From NCBI GenBank assembly GCA_022496185.1, contig WTXG01000198.1, forward strand, positions 1-64,000: a DNA stretch of 64,000 nt, in the 5' to 3' direction. Each line of letters opens with the position of its first letter. Positions within the stretch are counted from its first letter, which is position 1. Shown one piece after another: positions 42,833-53,800 of this stretch. The stretch is from Multifurca ochricompacta (taxonomy: Eukaryota > Basidiomycota > Agaricomycetes > Russulales > Russulaceae). The position numbers and the translations under genes were made by a program. Below the pieces are notes generated by a model, which did not search any database, had not been told where the DNA came from, and worked only from the letters and a program-made list of their open reading frames with translations.

Positions 42833-43690
42833 TTAATCTTTGTCTTCAACGACTATGATTGGGTTAACAGATGAGCCCCGTTCCTGTAGAGCACGCTCGC
42901 GATCAGCAGCCTGTTGAATGACAATTGGGGTAAGGCGACGAGCAGCAGCAGCATCACTGAGGCGACGTTGGACAAGTTGGGTGCGGGTGATTGTATGTCG
43001 CATGTGAAGTTGTGCAATGCGCAGGTCAGAGGCAATTTGATTGGTTTCAGTAATTAGTGCTCGATAACATTCAACATCTGCACGAAGGCCTGGGTCACTA
43101 ATGGCACGTAAGGCATCATCAATACGGTCTTCAAAGTGGCCAGTCTCAAAAACACTGAAATCACTTGTGGACATAGGAGGTCCTGGACATGAATAGGGAG
43201 CAGCTGTTAATGGTTGGGAGTATATACGATAGCCAGCGCCGCGTGTACCGTAGATAAGGGGGTGAGTGCCATATGTGAATTTAATGTATGGTGCGGGGCG
43301 AAGATGGTTAAAACGGGATGGGACACGGATGTCGTACCGGTGCGTGTCAATGACTTCTTGGGGACGGAACTCCTCATCTTCAGGGGGAGGGCCAACCCAT
43401 TCATGGGTGTGTGGAGGAACTGGTAAGGCATTGCTACTTTCATCACTCTCATCATTGGCTTCATGAAGTTCTGGTGGTATTTGGTTAGGTGATTGTGGTA
43501 CAATGAGACTGAAGGTTGAGGGGGTTGGTGACACAGTGGGAGAAGTATAAGGTGGAGCGGGAATAGGTGTGGGTCGAGGGGATTGGGCAGCTTCAGGGGT
43601 CGAGACACCAGATGGGATGTTGTAAGTAGCAAATGCAACTGTGGGGAGGAGTACTGCCGCACGAATGATCTCTTCATCAGACTGGGTCAT
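42833..43690 (-). CDS. C-terminal extension of gypsy pol, separated by a hAT-like insertion
   Basis: The 285-residue frame (MTQSDEEIIRAAVLLPTVAF...GSSVNPIIVVEDKD) has no known domain. When the insertion and one copy of its 8-bp target duplication are discounted, it is in frame with the integrase/chromodomain ORF (end MSSPSPPM). It is thus the tail of the polyprotein and not a separate gene. Its apparent ATG lies in the target duplication. Confidence 0.8.
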   Translation of the reverse strand: MTQSDEEIIRAAVLLPTVAFATYNIPSGVSTPEAAQSPRPTPIPAPPYTSPTVSPTPSTFSLIVPQSPNQIPPELHEANDESDESSNALPVPPHTHEWVGPPPEDEEFRPQEVIDTHRYDIRVPSRFNHLRPAPYIKFTYGTHPLIYGTRGAGYRIYSQPLTAAPYSCPGPPMSTSDFSVFETGHFEDRIDDALRAISDPGLRADVECYRALITETNQIASDLRIAQLHMRHTITRTQLVQRRLSDAAAARRLTPIVIQQAADRERALQERGSSVNPIIVVEDKD

Positions 43691-43693
43691 GGG

Positions 43694-45171
43694 TAGAGAT
43701 CAGCAAGGGTTTTCATACCCGCGCGGGTAAGTGCCGCGGGTTTTGACGGGTACGGGTACGGGTATACAACTCCCAACCCGCCAGAAACCCGTACCCGCGC
43801 AGCGGGTTTGGCGGGTATAAGTGGCCATCAGTCATTGACAAGATCAGCAGAAATTTAATGATAAAATACATTTGTAGCAAACAAATGACTATATTTTATT
43901 TGATGTATGCTACAGGGTTTTAGTAAATATGTTCTAGTGTTATCCTATGAAATATCAAAGCAGATCAACGGTGCGATGTAAAATAAAAGTGTTATCAGTG
44001 ATCCACTCTCTTGAAAATCCTGATGCAACTGTTTTATTAACGCGCGATCAATTCTGCCGGTCTGGCACTATCTAAAATACACTCTAGACTACTTTAGACT
44101 ATTCTATAATCTAATTATCAAATTAGTTTACTGAAACAAGGCCCGCGTGTATCTACAGGCTGCTTAGGGCAGCGACTACATTGGACCAGCATATTGGTCT
44201 GATCTCCTTCCTATTAAGGAAGGTTGACTTAACAATCGCGGCTGCGATTTTCCATTGGTCTGACATGATTGTGATCACGCATAGATAACACAACAGAAAC
44301 GCGTTCACAAATTAATTAGATACATAGAATATACATCTAAGATCTGACATATGATCAAATCACATCATTAAACGAGATAACGAGATAACGCGTTCGTTTA
44401 ATCTAGTAGCTGATATAGTACATAGAACAAGGTGAGATAAGATAGTAGTAAAGTAGTATCTAAAGTACAAGCCTGCGCCATGCCTGTTCCACAAAATAAA
44501 ATAAAATAAGAATGTAAATAAAGAATCAAATTAATCTTCTGAACATAAATCAGCAATTATTGAGGGATCCTGAGTAGCCACAAATGAACGCGTTGTATCC
44601 AAGTGCGTATCTCCCAGACCGGGATGGTCCGGGCCGATTGTCCGAAATGCGCGATGCAACCAAAGAACTTGCACGCGTTTCATTTTATGGGTAACCTGGG
44701 TATCAAAACAAATATAGAGGGGTTCCCCCTATCATTAACTATGCACCCATCAATTTATTTTGCATTCTGTGTGGTTATCTGACAGGTTTTTCATCAATGT
44801 TCTATTACATCCTATCTAATCATCTCTGTATATTGGGGTGGATTTTAGTTGTGCTTGTATAAAATTGAGACCAGAATAATAAAATAAAAATGGAATAATG
44901 AATTATCTTAATCTTCTGAGCATAAAACAAGAGTCATTGAGGGATCTTAAGCAGCCATAAATGAACGCGTTGTGTATCTCCTTGGTCCGGGATGGCCCGG
45001 GCCGGATATCCGAAATGCGCGATGCAAGTAAAAAACTTGCATGCGTTTAACACACACAACCCGCAGGTGACCCGCGGGTAACCCGCGGGTTACCCGTACC
45101 CGTAGCGACGGGTACGGGTACGGGTACGGGTACCAATGAAGATACCCGGGGGTTACCCCTGCTATTCACTA
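43694..45171. mobile_element. Non-autonomous hAT-like element in gypsy pol (1,478 bp)
   Basis: GTCATGGG flanks it (43,686-43,693; 45,172-45,179). The ends are TAGAGATCAGCAAGGGT and, reversed, TAGTGAATAGCAGGGGT. Subterminal regions are packed with ACCCGCGGGTA and GGGTACGGGTAC motifs. No transposase frame. It contains a copy of the 44,300-44,400 repeat related to 17,405 and 35,155. Confidence 0.88.
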
Positions 45172-46250
45172 GTCATGGGGGGTGAAGGGGAAGACATAGC
45201 AGGTTTGTATGATTGAGGGGGAATGCGAATAACAAGTCGAGGGGATGGGGAGGAGGAAGAGGTGGAATTATTCCCCGTTTTAAGACCGGCGGGGCTATGC
45301 ACAGGAAGGGCAGAAGCCACAGCCGGGGGAAGGGTAGACAAGTAATCAGCAATAAGATCTGGTGCATGGATGTGGCGGAAGTCAACCCATTCATTATCAG
45401 AAGATGGGAAGCCCTTCCAGGAAAGGAGGAATTGAAGACGACCCTGGCGTCCAGAGCGACGATGGCCAATGACACGGTCAATTTCAACTTCTTCAGTACC
45501 ATGGACAAGAACAGGTGGAGGGCGAGGAGGAGAGGGCCCATAGGCAGGTGTAGTGATGTATGGGGAGAGGAGAGAGGCATGGAAAACATCATGAACCTTC
45601 AATGAGGCAGGGAGATGGAGTTGAAAAGAAACTGGGGATACCACGCGGGTGATAGAGAAGGGGCCATGACGTCTAGGGGCAAGTTTAAGAGAGGGGAAGA
45701 GAGAAGCGAGGTGTTTGCCATCAAGCCAGACCTGATCACCAAGCAAGAAAACAGGGGTAAGAGGGGTCATCTGATCAAGAGTTTTTGAAGCGAGGCGGCG
45801 GGCAGACAAAATTGCCTTAAGGCGCTCAGATAGAGTGGGAATTGCGGTAGTAACGCGAGAGTTTGGGGGTGATGGACGGAAACCAAGAAGGAGTTCATGG
45901 GGACTAAGATGTGTTCGGTCATGGCGCCATCGATTGTGAACAAATTCAGCCATAGGTAGAAGTGGAGCCCAAGTATGGGGATTACCAAAAGTCCAGTGAC
46001 GCAAATATTGCTCAACCCATCGATTCATGCGTTCTGTTTGGCCATCAGTTTGAGGGTGAAATGCTGTACTAATGTTTTGGGAGATAGAGAGGGTGCGACA
46101 GAGGGTTTTGATAAAAGAGGATGTGAAACGGGGGTCTCGATCAGAAATAACACATTTTGGAAGCCCGAAGAGGGGGAAAAGATGAATGAAATAAAAGCGG
46201 GCAACATCAGAACCTGTAATTGTTGTTGAACAGGGAATAAACTTGGTCAT
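45162..46250 (-). CDS. Gypsy integrase core, C-terminal part and chromodomain
   Basis: Contains VISDRDPRFTSSF and STAFHPQTDGQTERMNRWVE, which hold the second Asp and the Glu of the DDE site, then the GPY-like region (SLKLAPRRHGPFSITRVV). A chromodomain follows (EVEIDRVIGHRRSGRQGRLQ; LLSWKGFPSSDNEWVDF), which in chromoviruses guides insertion to heterochromatin. It joins upstream to 46,247-46,696 by a 1-nt frame change near 46,340. Confidence 0.9.
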   Translation of the reverse strand: MTKFIPCSTTITGSDVARFYFIHLFPLFGLPKCVISDRDPRFTSSFIKTLCRTLSISQNISTAFHPQTDGQTERMNRWVEQYLRHWTFGNPHTWAPLLPMAEFVHNRWRHDRTHLSPHELLLGFRPSPPNSRVTTAIPTLSERLKAILSARRLASKTLDQMTPLTPVFLLGDQVWLDGKHLASLFPSLKLAPRRHGPFSITRVVSPVSFQLHLPASLKVHDVFHASLLSPYITTPAYGPSPPRPPPVLVHGTEEVEIDRVIGHRRSGRQGRLQFLLSWKGFPSSDNEWVDFRHIHAPDLIADYLSTLPPAVASALPVHSPAGLKTGNNSTSSSSPSPRLVIRIPPQSYKPAMSSPSPPMTSE

Positions 46251-46696
46251 CTTTGAGCAGCCTTGATCAACAATGGTAAGGATAGCATTATGCCCTTGAG
46301 ATTGGGGAAGATCAGTAATAAGATCAAGGGAGATATATTGGAAAGGGCTTTGTGCGCAGGAACATCGAAAGGCGATAAGGGAACAGCCGTCTTGGATCGA
46401 GGTTTTGTTGCTTGGCAGGTGTGACAGCCTTTGACATAGTCTGTAATGAACTCACAAAGGTTGGGACCATTGTAAAATTCAGACACTAGGTCCCACGTAT
46501 TTCGTCGTCCCGGGTGGCCAGCTAATGGGTGGTCATGAAATTGTTTCACGATCTCTCTGTAGGTCTCATGATCTTCGGCTAGTTGTATCACCTTAAGAGA
46601 CCATTTGTCGTCAGGTAGAAGTACGACTTGGTCATTGTCACTGCGACCATCGTCGTAATCGGGACGCCTTGAAAGGAGGTCGGCAATGACGTTCAT
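46247..46696 (-). CDS. Gypsy integrase N-terminal zinc-binding part
   Basis: Begins NVIADLLSRRPDYDDG, the end of the RNase H-integrase linker, then has the HHCC finger (HDHPLAGHPGRR...GCHTCQATKP). The last third (ALSNISPLILLLIF) is out of frame; the correct frame is read from about 46,340 in the next ORF. Confidence 0.85.
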   Translation of the reverse strand: MNVIADLLSRRPDYDDGRSDNDQVVLLPDDKWSLKVIQLAEDHETYREIVKQFHDHPLAGHPGRRNTWDLVSEFYNGPNLCEFITDYVKGCHTCQATKPRSKTAVPLSPFDVPAHKALSNISPLILLLIFPNLKGIMLSLPLLIKAAQR

Positions 46697-48221
46697 TTGC
46701 CCTGGATAGGTTTGACGACGAAGTCATATTCCATTAGATCAAGATGCCAACGAGCTTGTCTTCTATTTAGTTTTTGTGGCTTACGAAAGTACTGAAGATT
46801 ATGATGGTCTGAGAATACAGTTACTGAGTGTGGAGATCCTAGAAGATATTGTCTCCATTCTTGAAGAGGGAACCAGACGGCAAAGAGTTCGCGGTCGTAA
46901 ATATCCCAGTTTCGTTGAGTAACATCGAGAGATTTGGAGAGGAAAGTGACTGGGTGGAGCCGACCGGAAGCGTCTTGTTGTGCAAGTTCAGCTCCAATCG
47001 CAAATCCAGAGGTGTCGGTGGTAACAAAAAAGGCGTCGCGAATCTGTGGTTGTCGAAGAACCGGGGCAGAACTGAAGGCGCGTTTGAGCATGTCGAATGC
47101 ATGTTGTTCCGCAGTGGACCACCGCCATGTTGTATTGAGTTTCGTTAGATCGATTAGTGGACATGCGAGTTGAGAGTATCCTTTAATAAATCGTCGATAA
47201 TAATTGCTGAAACCGAGGTAACTTCGCACTTGTTTGACTGTTGTGGGCGTTGGCCAGTCAAGTAAACCGTTGACTTTTGTTGGATCCATCGAAACTATAC
47301 CGCCTTCTAAAATGATCCCAAGATAATCGATTTTTGTTGTGTGAAAGGTGCATTTAGATGGTTTTAGAAACAAGTCGTTGTCGAGTAGTATTTGTAACAC
47401 ACGTTCCACACATCGTTGATGGAGATTGATATCATTCGTTGTTGCGATTAGGATGTCGTCCATATATATTACTAGCCAGCCTTCATCTAATTCTTTGCGA
47501 AACAACGAGTTCATCATGGTTTGGAAAGTAGCTGGTGAATTTGTGAGACCAAAGTACATCACCAGAGGTTCAAAGAGGCCTTTATTTGTTTTGAACGCGG
47601 CTTTCCATTGATCGCCTTCTTTTATTCTGACGTTGTTATACCCCCAATGTACGTCGAACTTGGTAAATAACGTCGCATTCTGTACTTTGGCGATGAGTTC
47701 GTCGATTAGTGGTAGCGGATACGTGTTTCGTATGGTATGTTCATTCAACTTTCTGTAGTCTTGGACTGGACGCATTTTACCACCATCCTTCTTTTTGACA
47801 AAGAAGAAAGGTGAGGCGTACTGTGACTTTGATTCGTGAATGTAGCCTTTTGTTAAGTGTTCATCCAGAAAGTCTTCAAGTGCTGTTTGTTCTGCTGGGT
47901 TGAGTGGATAGATTTTGCAGTCGAGAGTGGTTGGAGCATCGGGTTTGAGATCGATCGCGTGGTCCCATTGTCGCGAGTCAGGGAAACGTAGGGCCGCGTC
48001 TTCAGAAAAGACCTTGGCAAAGCATTGATATGGTGTTGGTATAGTGATGTCAGTGGTAGGTTGTTGTAAAGCCAATTCAGTGGCAGGAGAAAGTCGTGAA
48101 ATAAGTTCGTCCTCAGAAGTGGAAGCAGAAAAGGAGTTTTGCCCCTCCAGAAGAATCGAGACGGACTCCTGGACGGAAGCGGAAGACCAAGAGATGGTAG
48201 GGGTGGCGTAAGCAAGCCAGG
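46693..48221 (-). CDS. Gypsy reverse transcriptase and RNase H
   Basis: Starts within the codons following the solo LTR (WLAYATPTISW continues the GYPW of the protease end). RT motifs include FFVKKKDGGKMRPVQDYRKL, TKFDVHWGYNNVRI and VIYMDDILIA (catalytic YMDD). RNase H/tether follows (GLLDWPTPTTVKQVRSYLGF; DTSGFAIGAELAQQ; SKSLDVTQRNWDIYDRELFA). A stop at 46,693 comes from a 1-nt loss before NVIADLLSRRPD. The upstream codons 48,222-48,273 belong to the inserted LTR. Confidence 0.9.
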
Positions 48222-48737
48222 TGTGACAGAATTCTCCCTGCAACGTTACTAATGACTTGACATTATGTTTCACCGGTGTTTTGGCTTACTGAGGGCCTAA
48301 CCCCTCCTTATTCTCCATAGTTCTAGCTTGATCTACTGCGCAACCACTAGATATTATATCATAGAACTAGATGCTTCTATATACTATGACATAGCTAGTT
48401 CTACATGTATTTAAAGACCTACTAGAGTAGAGAGACAGACTAAGTCTGTTCTCTTGTATTCAATCAGAGGTGCTTCGGAATCCTTGAATCCTCTCAGTTA
48501 GAGCCCCACTTGAACTCTCCAAGATGTGACTTGGAGAGCCTTCATCATCTTGAACTTGCTGCAGGACTGAGTGTCTCTGCCGTCGACTTCGAATCTCACG
48601 CGCGTGCCCTATTGACTTTGTTGTGGGCTTGAACCGACTTGACTTTGCTGTGACCTAGAGCCTTGACTTATCTTGATGCGACTTGGGAGGCTAGCTCCCA
48701 CACGATCCCCGACACAGTTCCGCACCTAACTGTGACA
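48222..48737. mobile_element. Solo LTR (516 bp) inserted at the protease/RT boundary
   Basis: CCAGG flanks it (48,217-48,221; 48,738-48,742). The ends are TGTGACAGAATTC and CCTAACTGTGACA (TG...CA). It is different from the host LTR. Discounting it and one target copy, the protease end GYPW joins LAYATPTISW in frame. Confidence 0.9.
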
Positions 48738-49080
48738 CCAGGGGTAACCAAGAATTAGGGACTCAGAGCCAAGATTGGTGACAAAGAAATCGAAGGATCG
48801 AGAGTGCGAGCCAGTGGATACAAGACAAGAAAGAGAGCGCGAGATAGAGCCAGCAGTATTTGGCGAACCATCGACATTGGAAACGATCTTCGGGGCGGAA
48901 AGTAGTTTAGTAGGGAGGTGGTGTTGATCGATAAAGCTTTGGTGGATAAAATTTTCAGTTGCGCCGCTATCGATGAGCGCAGAGACAGTCCCAATGGGAG
49001 CAAAATGTACTTGTATTTTCAGCATTCTAGGTACACATTGGTCTACAATGGCCTTTAGGACGGGACGTTCCCTTAGGCGG
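48738..49080 (-). CDS. Gypsy aspartic protease region
   Basis: Frame with VSALIDSGATENFIHQSFID (the DSG-type active site, DSGA) and ESLILGYPW at the end, where the solo LTR interrupts it. It lies in the -1 frame relative to gag. The frame is open upstream past the gag stop, so expression by -1 frameshifting is plausible. Confidence 0.85.
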
Positions 49081-50500
49081 TCTGAAAACCCGGCAGTTTT
49101 TCGAGTGCTCTCGACAATTGTTCTTCATCCTCAGCCGAGAGTGTGCTTATTAACTTCGCAAGATGATCGATTTGAGACATTTTCGGTGTGGTAGAGACAG
49201 GTGGAGGGGCGGACACAGAGGGAACTTCGACGATAGTTGCGGTTGCTGGCGTAGTTGTTATTGATGTTGCAGCGATACGAGGTTTCCTATATGGGCAATC
49301 ACGTGACAGATGCCCCTTTTTCATACAATAGAAACAGAGGCCCTCGCGTTTACAACGTTCCTTATCTTCGTCAGTTACAGCACGCCGAATGACGTCGATG
49401 TCCATGGCGTTTGGATCACGAGTGGGTGGAGTTTGATTTTGTCGTTGGCCGGATGGACGGCGCCAGAATGGAGCGTTCGAGGCGTTTGTCGGTTTAGGTG
49501 CAGAGGTGGTGGGTACTCGCATGCTACAATCGCGTTGATCTTGTTCGATGGTTCTAATGGTAAGGTAAGCCATGTTTTCTTGTAACGCTGCTGCTCCCCA
49601 TTCTTGTAGGGTCAATGGGCGATGACGAAGTACGCAATTCTTTGCGAGGTCGCCTTGTAATCCAGAAGCAAAAAGACGTAAGGTGCTGGCATCGTCTGGG
49701 TGTACATTTGCGCGAGTTACCAATGCTGCGAAGGCAGTTAAATATTCGTCAATTCGTCCTCCTGTCATGCGTAACTTTCGAAGATCATTGTATGCTCGTT
49801 CTTGGATGCCAAAATCAAAGTATGTTGCTTTGAATTTTTCTTCCGTGTATTCCCAAGGAGATGATTGTGATATTTTAAATGTTCCAGTCGCAATTCCCTG
49901 AAGATCTCGAATCATACCAAGCTGAAACGTTTGGACTAATGGTCCTTCCATTTGTTGTATGAAGAAGTTCGCCTTCTTCATGGGGTCGCACGCGATTTCG
50001 GCTTGGTCGTTGAGGAGCATATATTGGTGAAAAACAAGAAGAAAATGTTCAGATTGCGTTCGATCTCCTGTGAAGCGGGTGGCGAAGGTGCCTTCGAGTC
50101 GTTTATCGGTTTTTGGAGTTGATACTGCGGCTATTGGTATGTTTGCGCTTTTCATGGAGGTATCGATGAATCGCTGCATATCAACAGGTACTTCGGGATT
50201 TTGTGGCAAGTTGAAAGAGAGTCGAGCTAGTCGAAGGGCTTGGTACGAATTGACAGATGCAAAGAAAGCGAGTTCGAACCAGAGACCGTTATATCGTTCT
50301 AGGGGAATGAGGTCTTGTCCATCCATGGTAAAGTAGCCAGTCCAAGGAGCATTATCGGTTATGGAAGAGACATCGAGCCACTGTACGTTGGGTCTTTCAT
50401 TTCGAGGAATATCGTTGATTTGTCTGGGATGCAGAGGAAACGGGAGTTCTGTAAACAAGGCAGGGACAGTAGGGGCAGTAGGAATAATTGGTGTGGACAT
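49073..50500 (-). CDS. Gypsy Gag (475 aa)
   Basis: An uninterrupted frame. It contains a capsid-like region (FTGDRTQSEHFLLVFHQYML; WEYTEEKFKATYFDFGIQER; MTGGRIDEYLTAFAALVTRA) and one CCHC knuckle, CFYCMKKGHLSRDC, for RNA binding. The protein packages the element RNA and forms particles. Unlike pol, it is intact. The stop at 49,073-49,075 follows a GGGTTTT heptamer (49,085-49,091). Confidence 0.92.
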   Translation of the reverse strand: MSTPIIPTAPTVPALFTELPFPLHPRQINDIPRNERPNVQWLDVSSITDNAPWTGYFTMDGQDLIPLERYNGLWFELAFFASVNSYQALRLARLSFNLPQNPEVPVDMQRFIDTSMKSANIPIAAVSTPKTDKRLEGTFATRFTGDRTQSEHFLLVFHQYMLLNDQAEIACDPMKKANFFIQQMEGPLVQTFQLGMIRDLQGIATGTFKISQSSPWEYTEEKFKATYFDFGIQERAYNDLRKLRMTGGRIDEYLTAFAALVTRANVHPDDASTLRLFASGLQGDLAKNCVLRHRPLTLQEWGAAALQENMAYLTIRTIEQDQRDCSMRVPTTSAPKPTNASNAPFWRRPSGQRQNQTPPTRDPNAMDIDVIRRAVTDEDKERCKREGLCFYCMKKGHLSRDCPYRKPRIAATSITTTPATATIVEVPSVSAPPPVSTTPKMSQIDHLAKLISTLSAEDEEQLSRALEKLPGFQTA

Positions 50501-50535
50501 AGTTTCTGTATATCAAGGTTTTGTTAGTTCAGGTT

Positions 50536-50546
50536 AGTCTTGAGCT
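50536..50546 (-). promoter_or_regulatory. Primer-binding site of self-priming (Tf1) type
   Basis: Two bases inside the 5' LTR, the minus strand reads AGCTCAAGACT. Its exact complement, AGTCTTGAGCT, lies in the LTR itself (50,652-50,662) about 36 nt after the TATATAA box, where transcription should start. No tRNA end match was recognised. Confidence 0.6.
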
Positions 50547-50548
50547 AA

Positions 50549-50803
50549 TGTTACGTTCAAAGCTCAGTTCGATAGGTTTTTAGAAATAGTTCGGGTGTTT
50601 AGAAAAAAGGAGATGAATTCCGGGTCAAGAGAGCTATGTAAGTTTACAAGGAGCTCAAGACTGGAGAGTCTTGAGTAAAGTAACTACAGCTTATATACAT
50701 GGACAAGAGGATGACGTCGTGTTGTAGACGTCATTGAGATAGGCCTAGATACCTGCTTGTGTGGTAAAACAGAAAGAAATGACATCATGTAAGAGTTGTA
50801 ACA
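50549..50803 (-). repeat. 5' LTR of the gypsy element with promoter
   Basis: 255 bp. On the minus strand TATATAA is at about 50,691-50,697 and a hairpin CTCAAGACT...AGTCTTGAG is at 50,654-50,675. Confidence 0.95.
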
Positions 50804-50808
50804 GTTGC

Positions 50809-53800
50809 AGTAATTTTACTCCTTCAATGATACCATATATGAAAATTTTCTGTCATGGTCTGCCTTTTAGACCTGGGATCCCATCACAGTACTCGTTTAA
50901 CACCATATTAACACGATAAGAATGCAAGCGTAGAGGAAAGCAAACAAGAGAACGCAAAGGCACGATACACGTGGTACATTCGTAATTCAACCCCTCTCAC
51001 CTCTTCTGCTTACGCTTTGACTGCCAGCAGTGGTCAGTTGGTGTGTTTGTGTTAGAGGAGTGACCGTATTAGAGTTCTGTTCCACATGGGCCCGAACAAG
51101 GCCAACAAGGGATTATAGATCTACAGTACTCGTGCGTGGGAATGTGTATAGGCGCCTCCTTCTGCCAAGGCCTGCCAAGCCCGCCCCTCCCCTCCTCTGT
51201 TTACTCTCTAGAGCATTTAACGTCATTTTGATCACAGCCATTAGCTGACATGACAGGATACAACGGACAATTGCCTATGACAAAATCGGCCTACGGTACC
51301 TGATAGCAAGTGTATCCTGTCAGCCTATGCTCTAGGGTTAGTTAAATGGTGGCCCTGAGATACGTATAATGCATTCTACCATCTACCACCTACATATTGG
51401 TTGGCTAGCTGAGAAATGCTTCAGTGGTGTCCGGGGTCGAACCACAGCTAATTTATTCGCACCGCGTTCCCTCATCCCTCATCCGCATTCAAGCCAGCCT
51501 GAGTGGCATGGCCATGATGTACTGCAAGATGTTGCGGTCAGCCATGCTACCGTGCCACAGGAGTCTTTACTTCGATGTGTCTGTCCATGGATTTCGCCGA
51601 CAACATATCATATCATATCAAAAGCGGCCCTCAGATCCCTGGTGAGGCCTTACACTAAGGAAGATCGCGGGAAGATCGCAGAATTCATATTTACTTCCGA
51701 GTGTGAACGATTTGAAGTGGAGTATGAAGTTATACTTTCAATCCCCGAATCGCTGACCGTCTGATCATCCGGTTGAGGGTCCATATGTAGTGGTGTGTGT
51801 GGTATGAAAAGTAGTAGGATGCCACCTCTTTCCTCCACTCTCCTAAATAAATAGTGAGGATTCGATGGGTGAATGAGCACATTATGATCCTCACACTATT
51901 CACTTTTCAATCACTCCCAGTCTTAAATTCATCGCTTTTATCAGAATTGCGACGCCGAGACGAGGACTTGAGCCTGTTCGAATTGGTCGAGATGCCAAAT
52001 GCAAGCGCTTGTTTTTCTGAATCAGCTTTTCTCTAATATGCCTCCACAATTTTGACCTTAAATTAAAATTACCTTTCTTACGGACTGAACGACCAGATAG
52101 GAACTCAGACGACGACTTGGTGCATCCATGTTCTGCGGAATATAAAAAACAATACCTACCCACCAGTTAAAGACCCAGAAAGTGAATCATGAGTACAGGA
52201 GACTTGAGTAGGCAGTTTCTGCTTGCTCCTCCTCCCTCGACATTGAATGTTGGCTAAATGACACTGTACTCAGGCCTGGCTGATTTGAATTGGACACACA
52301 TTTTACCATCTCACACGTCCACACCCATTCACCCTTTTGACGCGGGAGCTTTGATTAAGAAGCACTTTGAAGCACCCGGAGTTATTGCGGAGTCTTTAAT
52401 TATCCGCTACTCCTTCCCATAAAGTCCGCGATCTGTCCAGGATCCTTCCGTGCACACCTTGACTTGAACCCGTGTCCCGCTTTCCACCCTCAAGTTAGTG
52501 TTGGCCTTGGTTCTGTCGGGGATTTTTGTCACTCGCTTAGAAGCAATAGGGTCAGTATTAGAAGGTAAACTGGGACAGCCAACACTGTGCACTGGATTAT
52601 GCTGTGCCGTGTGGCGTGGGTCACTGAATGAACACTCTGGCGACCCCTCTGGCAGACAGTCTAAGTACTTTGAATATTTCTGCAACAATCGACTCGGAGT
52701 CGTCCGGAGTCGAAGACACAGGTAGAGAACATGGCAGGGGAGGGAATGCAGGCGAGACATGGGCGTGACGTGGAGAGGTAATGACGAATGTGAAAGACGA
52801 AGGACGTGGTTGTGGGGAAAAGCAAGCTGAAACGTTACGGAAAGTGCTTAAAAGTACTGCCACGCTATTTGCCGAGTTTTCTAGACGTCACCTTCACGTG
52901 CCCGGTAGTGGCCTCTCGATGAGACTTGAGGAACGTTTCCTGATATGGCCCGTATCTAGCCATCAGCCATAACAAGCCAGTCACCCCTCACGAAATGCAT
53001 TTTCCCCCACAGGGCTCATCAGGCATGAGTGACATCCATTCGTGTTGTGTCAAGCTTCCTGTCCGCTAATGACCATGGTACCTCTATAAAGGATTACGTG
53101 CCACAATCAGAGGCTAAAATCTAACCCCGAATCCGCACAGGCGCAAGTCAATGCTCGGTCGGCTTCCTTGGGCGTAAACATTCCTTTCTCCCATTGTAGG
53201 AGGTTCAAGGACACGGAGCATTTAATAATGTTCCGGGACCTCAACAGGTCGCGCCAGGTTCTCCCTAAGCCCTTCCTGAAGATGCCAGAGGCACATGCTC
53301 CTGATGACCCAGGCTCGGAAATGCCCCGACGGCTCGCTATCCGCCATCACAGAAAGATATGATTCTCATTGAACCAACCTGAGAAACCATGTTCTCCGAG
53401 GCTAGAATTCATCGCCTACACTAAAATCGAGATTTTGTGTCGAGTTAGCAGGGTGGTTGAAAAGGGCTCCGCGTTCACCCGAGGTTCTATTTGTCTTTAT
53501 CTTTTGTTTTATGTCACGACTAGGGTTATTGAACCAAATATCTGCCAAATGAGGTGTCAGGAAGTGTGATAACACCGCCGTGTCAAATGTGAGAAGCTTG
53601 GTCTTTGCCCCAATTTACATAATCTGGAGCCGAGTAGCGTACTCACCATGCGCTGTCCTCACGGGGTACGATACCCCTCCCCGGAAAAGGTCATCCTAGA
53701 AAATCTCCTATGATATATCAGATCGCTGCAATGAAGAAGGGGGGAAGAATGATGTATATGCCCCCTCCTGGGGGGGGGGGGGGGGGAATTTGAATTTATC

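Larger units (their letters stand above)
42536..50803 (-). mobile_element. Ty3/gypsy chromovirus-type LTR retrotransposon (8,268 bp)
   Basis: Two 255-bp LTRs (42,536-42,790 and 50,549-50,803) look identical and have TG...CA ends. GTTGC flanks both sides (42,531-42,535; 50,804-50,808). On the minus strand the order is gag, protease, reverse transcriptase, RNase H, integrase, chromodomain and a C-terminal extension. The pol frame is cut by a solo LTR (48,222-48,737) and a hAT-like element (43,694-45,171), and carries two 1-nt frame changes (about 46,695 and 46,340). It is therefore not autonomous now. Confidence 0.95.

Noticed and set aside
42833..43690. Separate gene of 285 residues beside the integrase
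   Set aside because: It becomes the in-frame C-terminus of pol once the hAT-like insertion is discounted.
45060..45140. GGGTACGGGTACGGGTAC run considered as an internal telomere
   Set aside because: It lies inside the hAT-like element next to its end, between exact 8-bp target duplications, and matches the element's other end.
48222..48273. Start of the RT frame (MKHNVKSLVTLQGEF)
   Set aside because: These codons are in the inserted solo LTR, not in the gypsy element.
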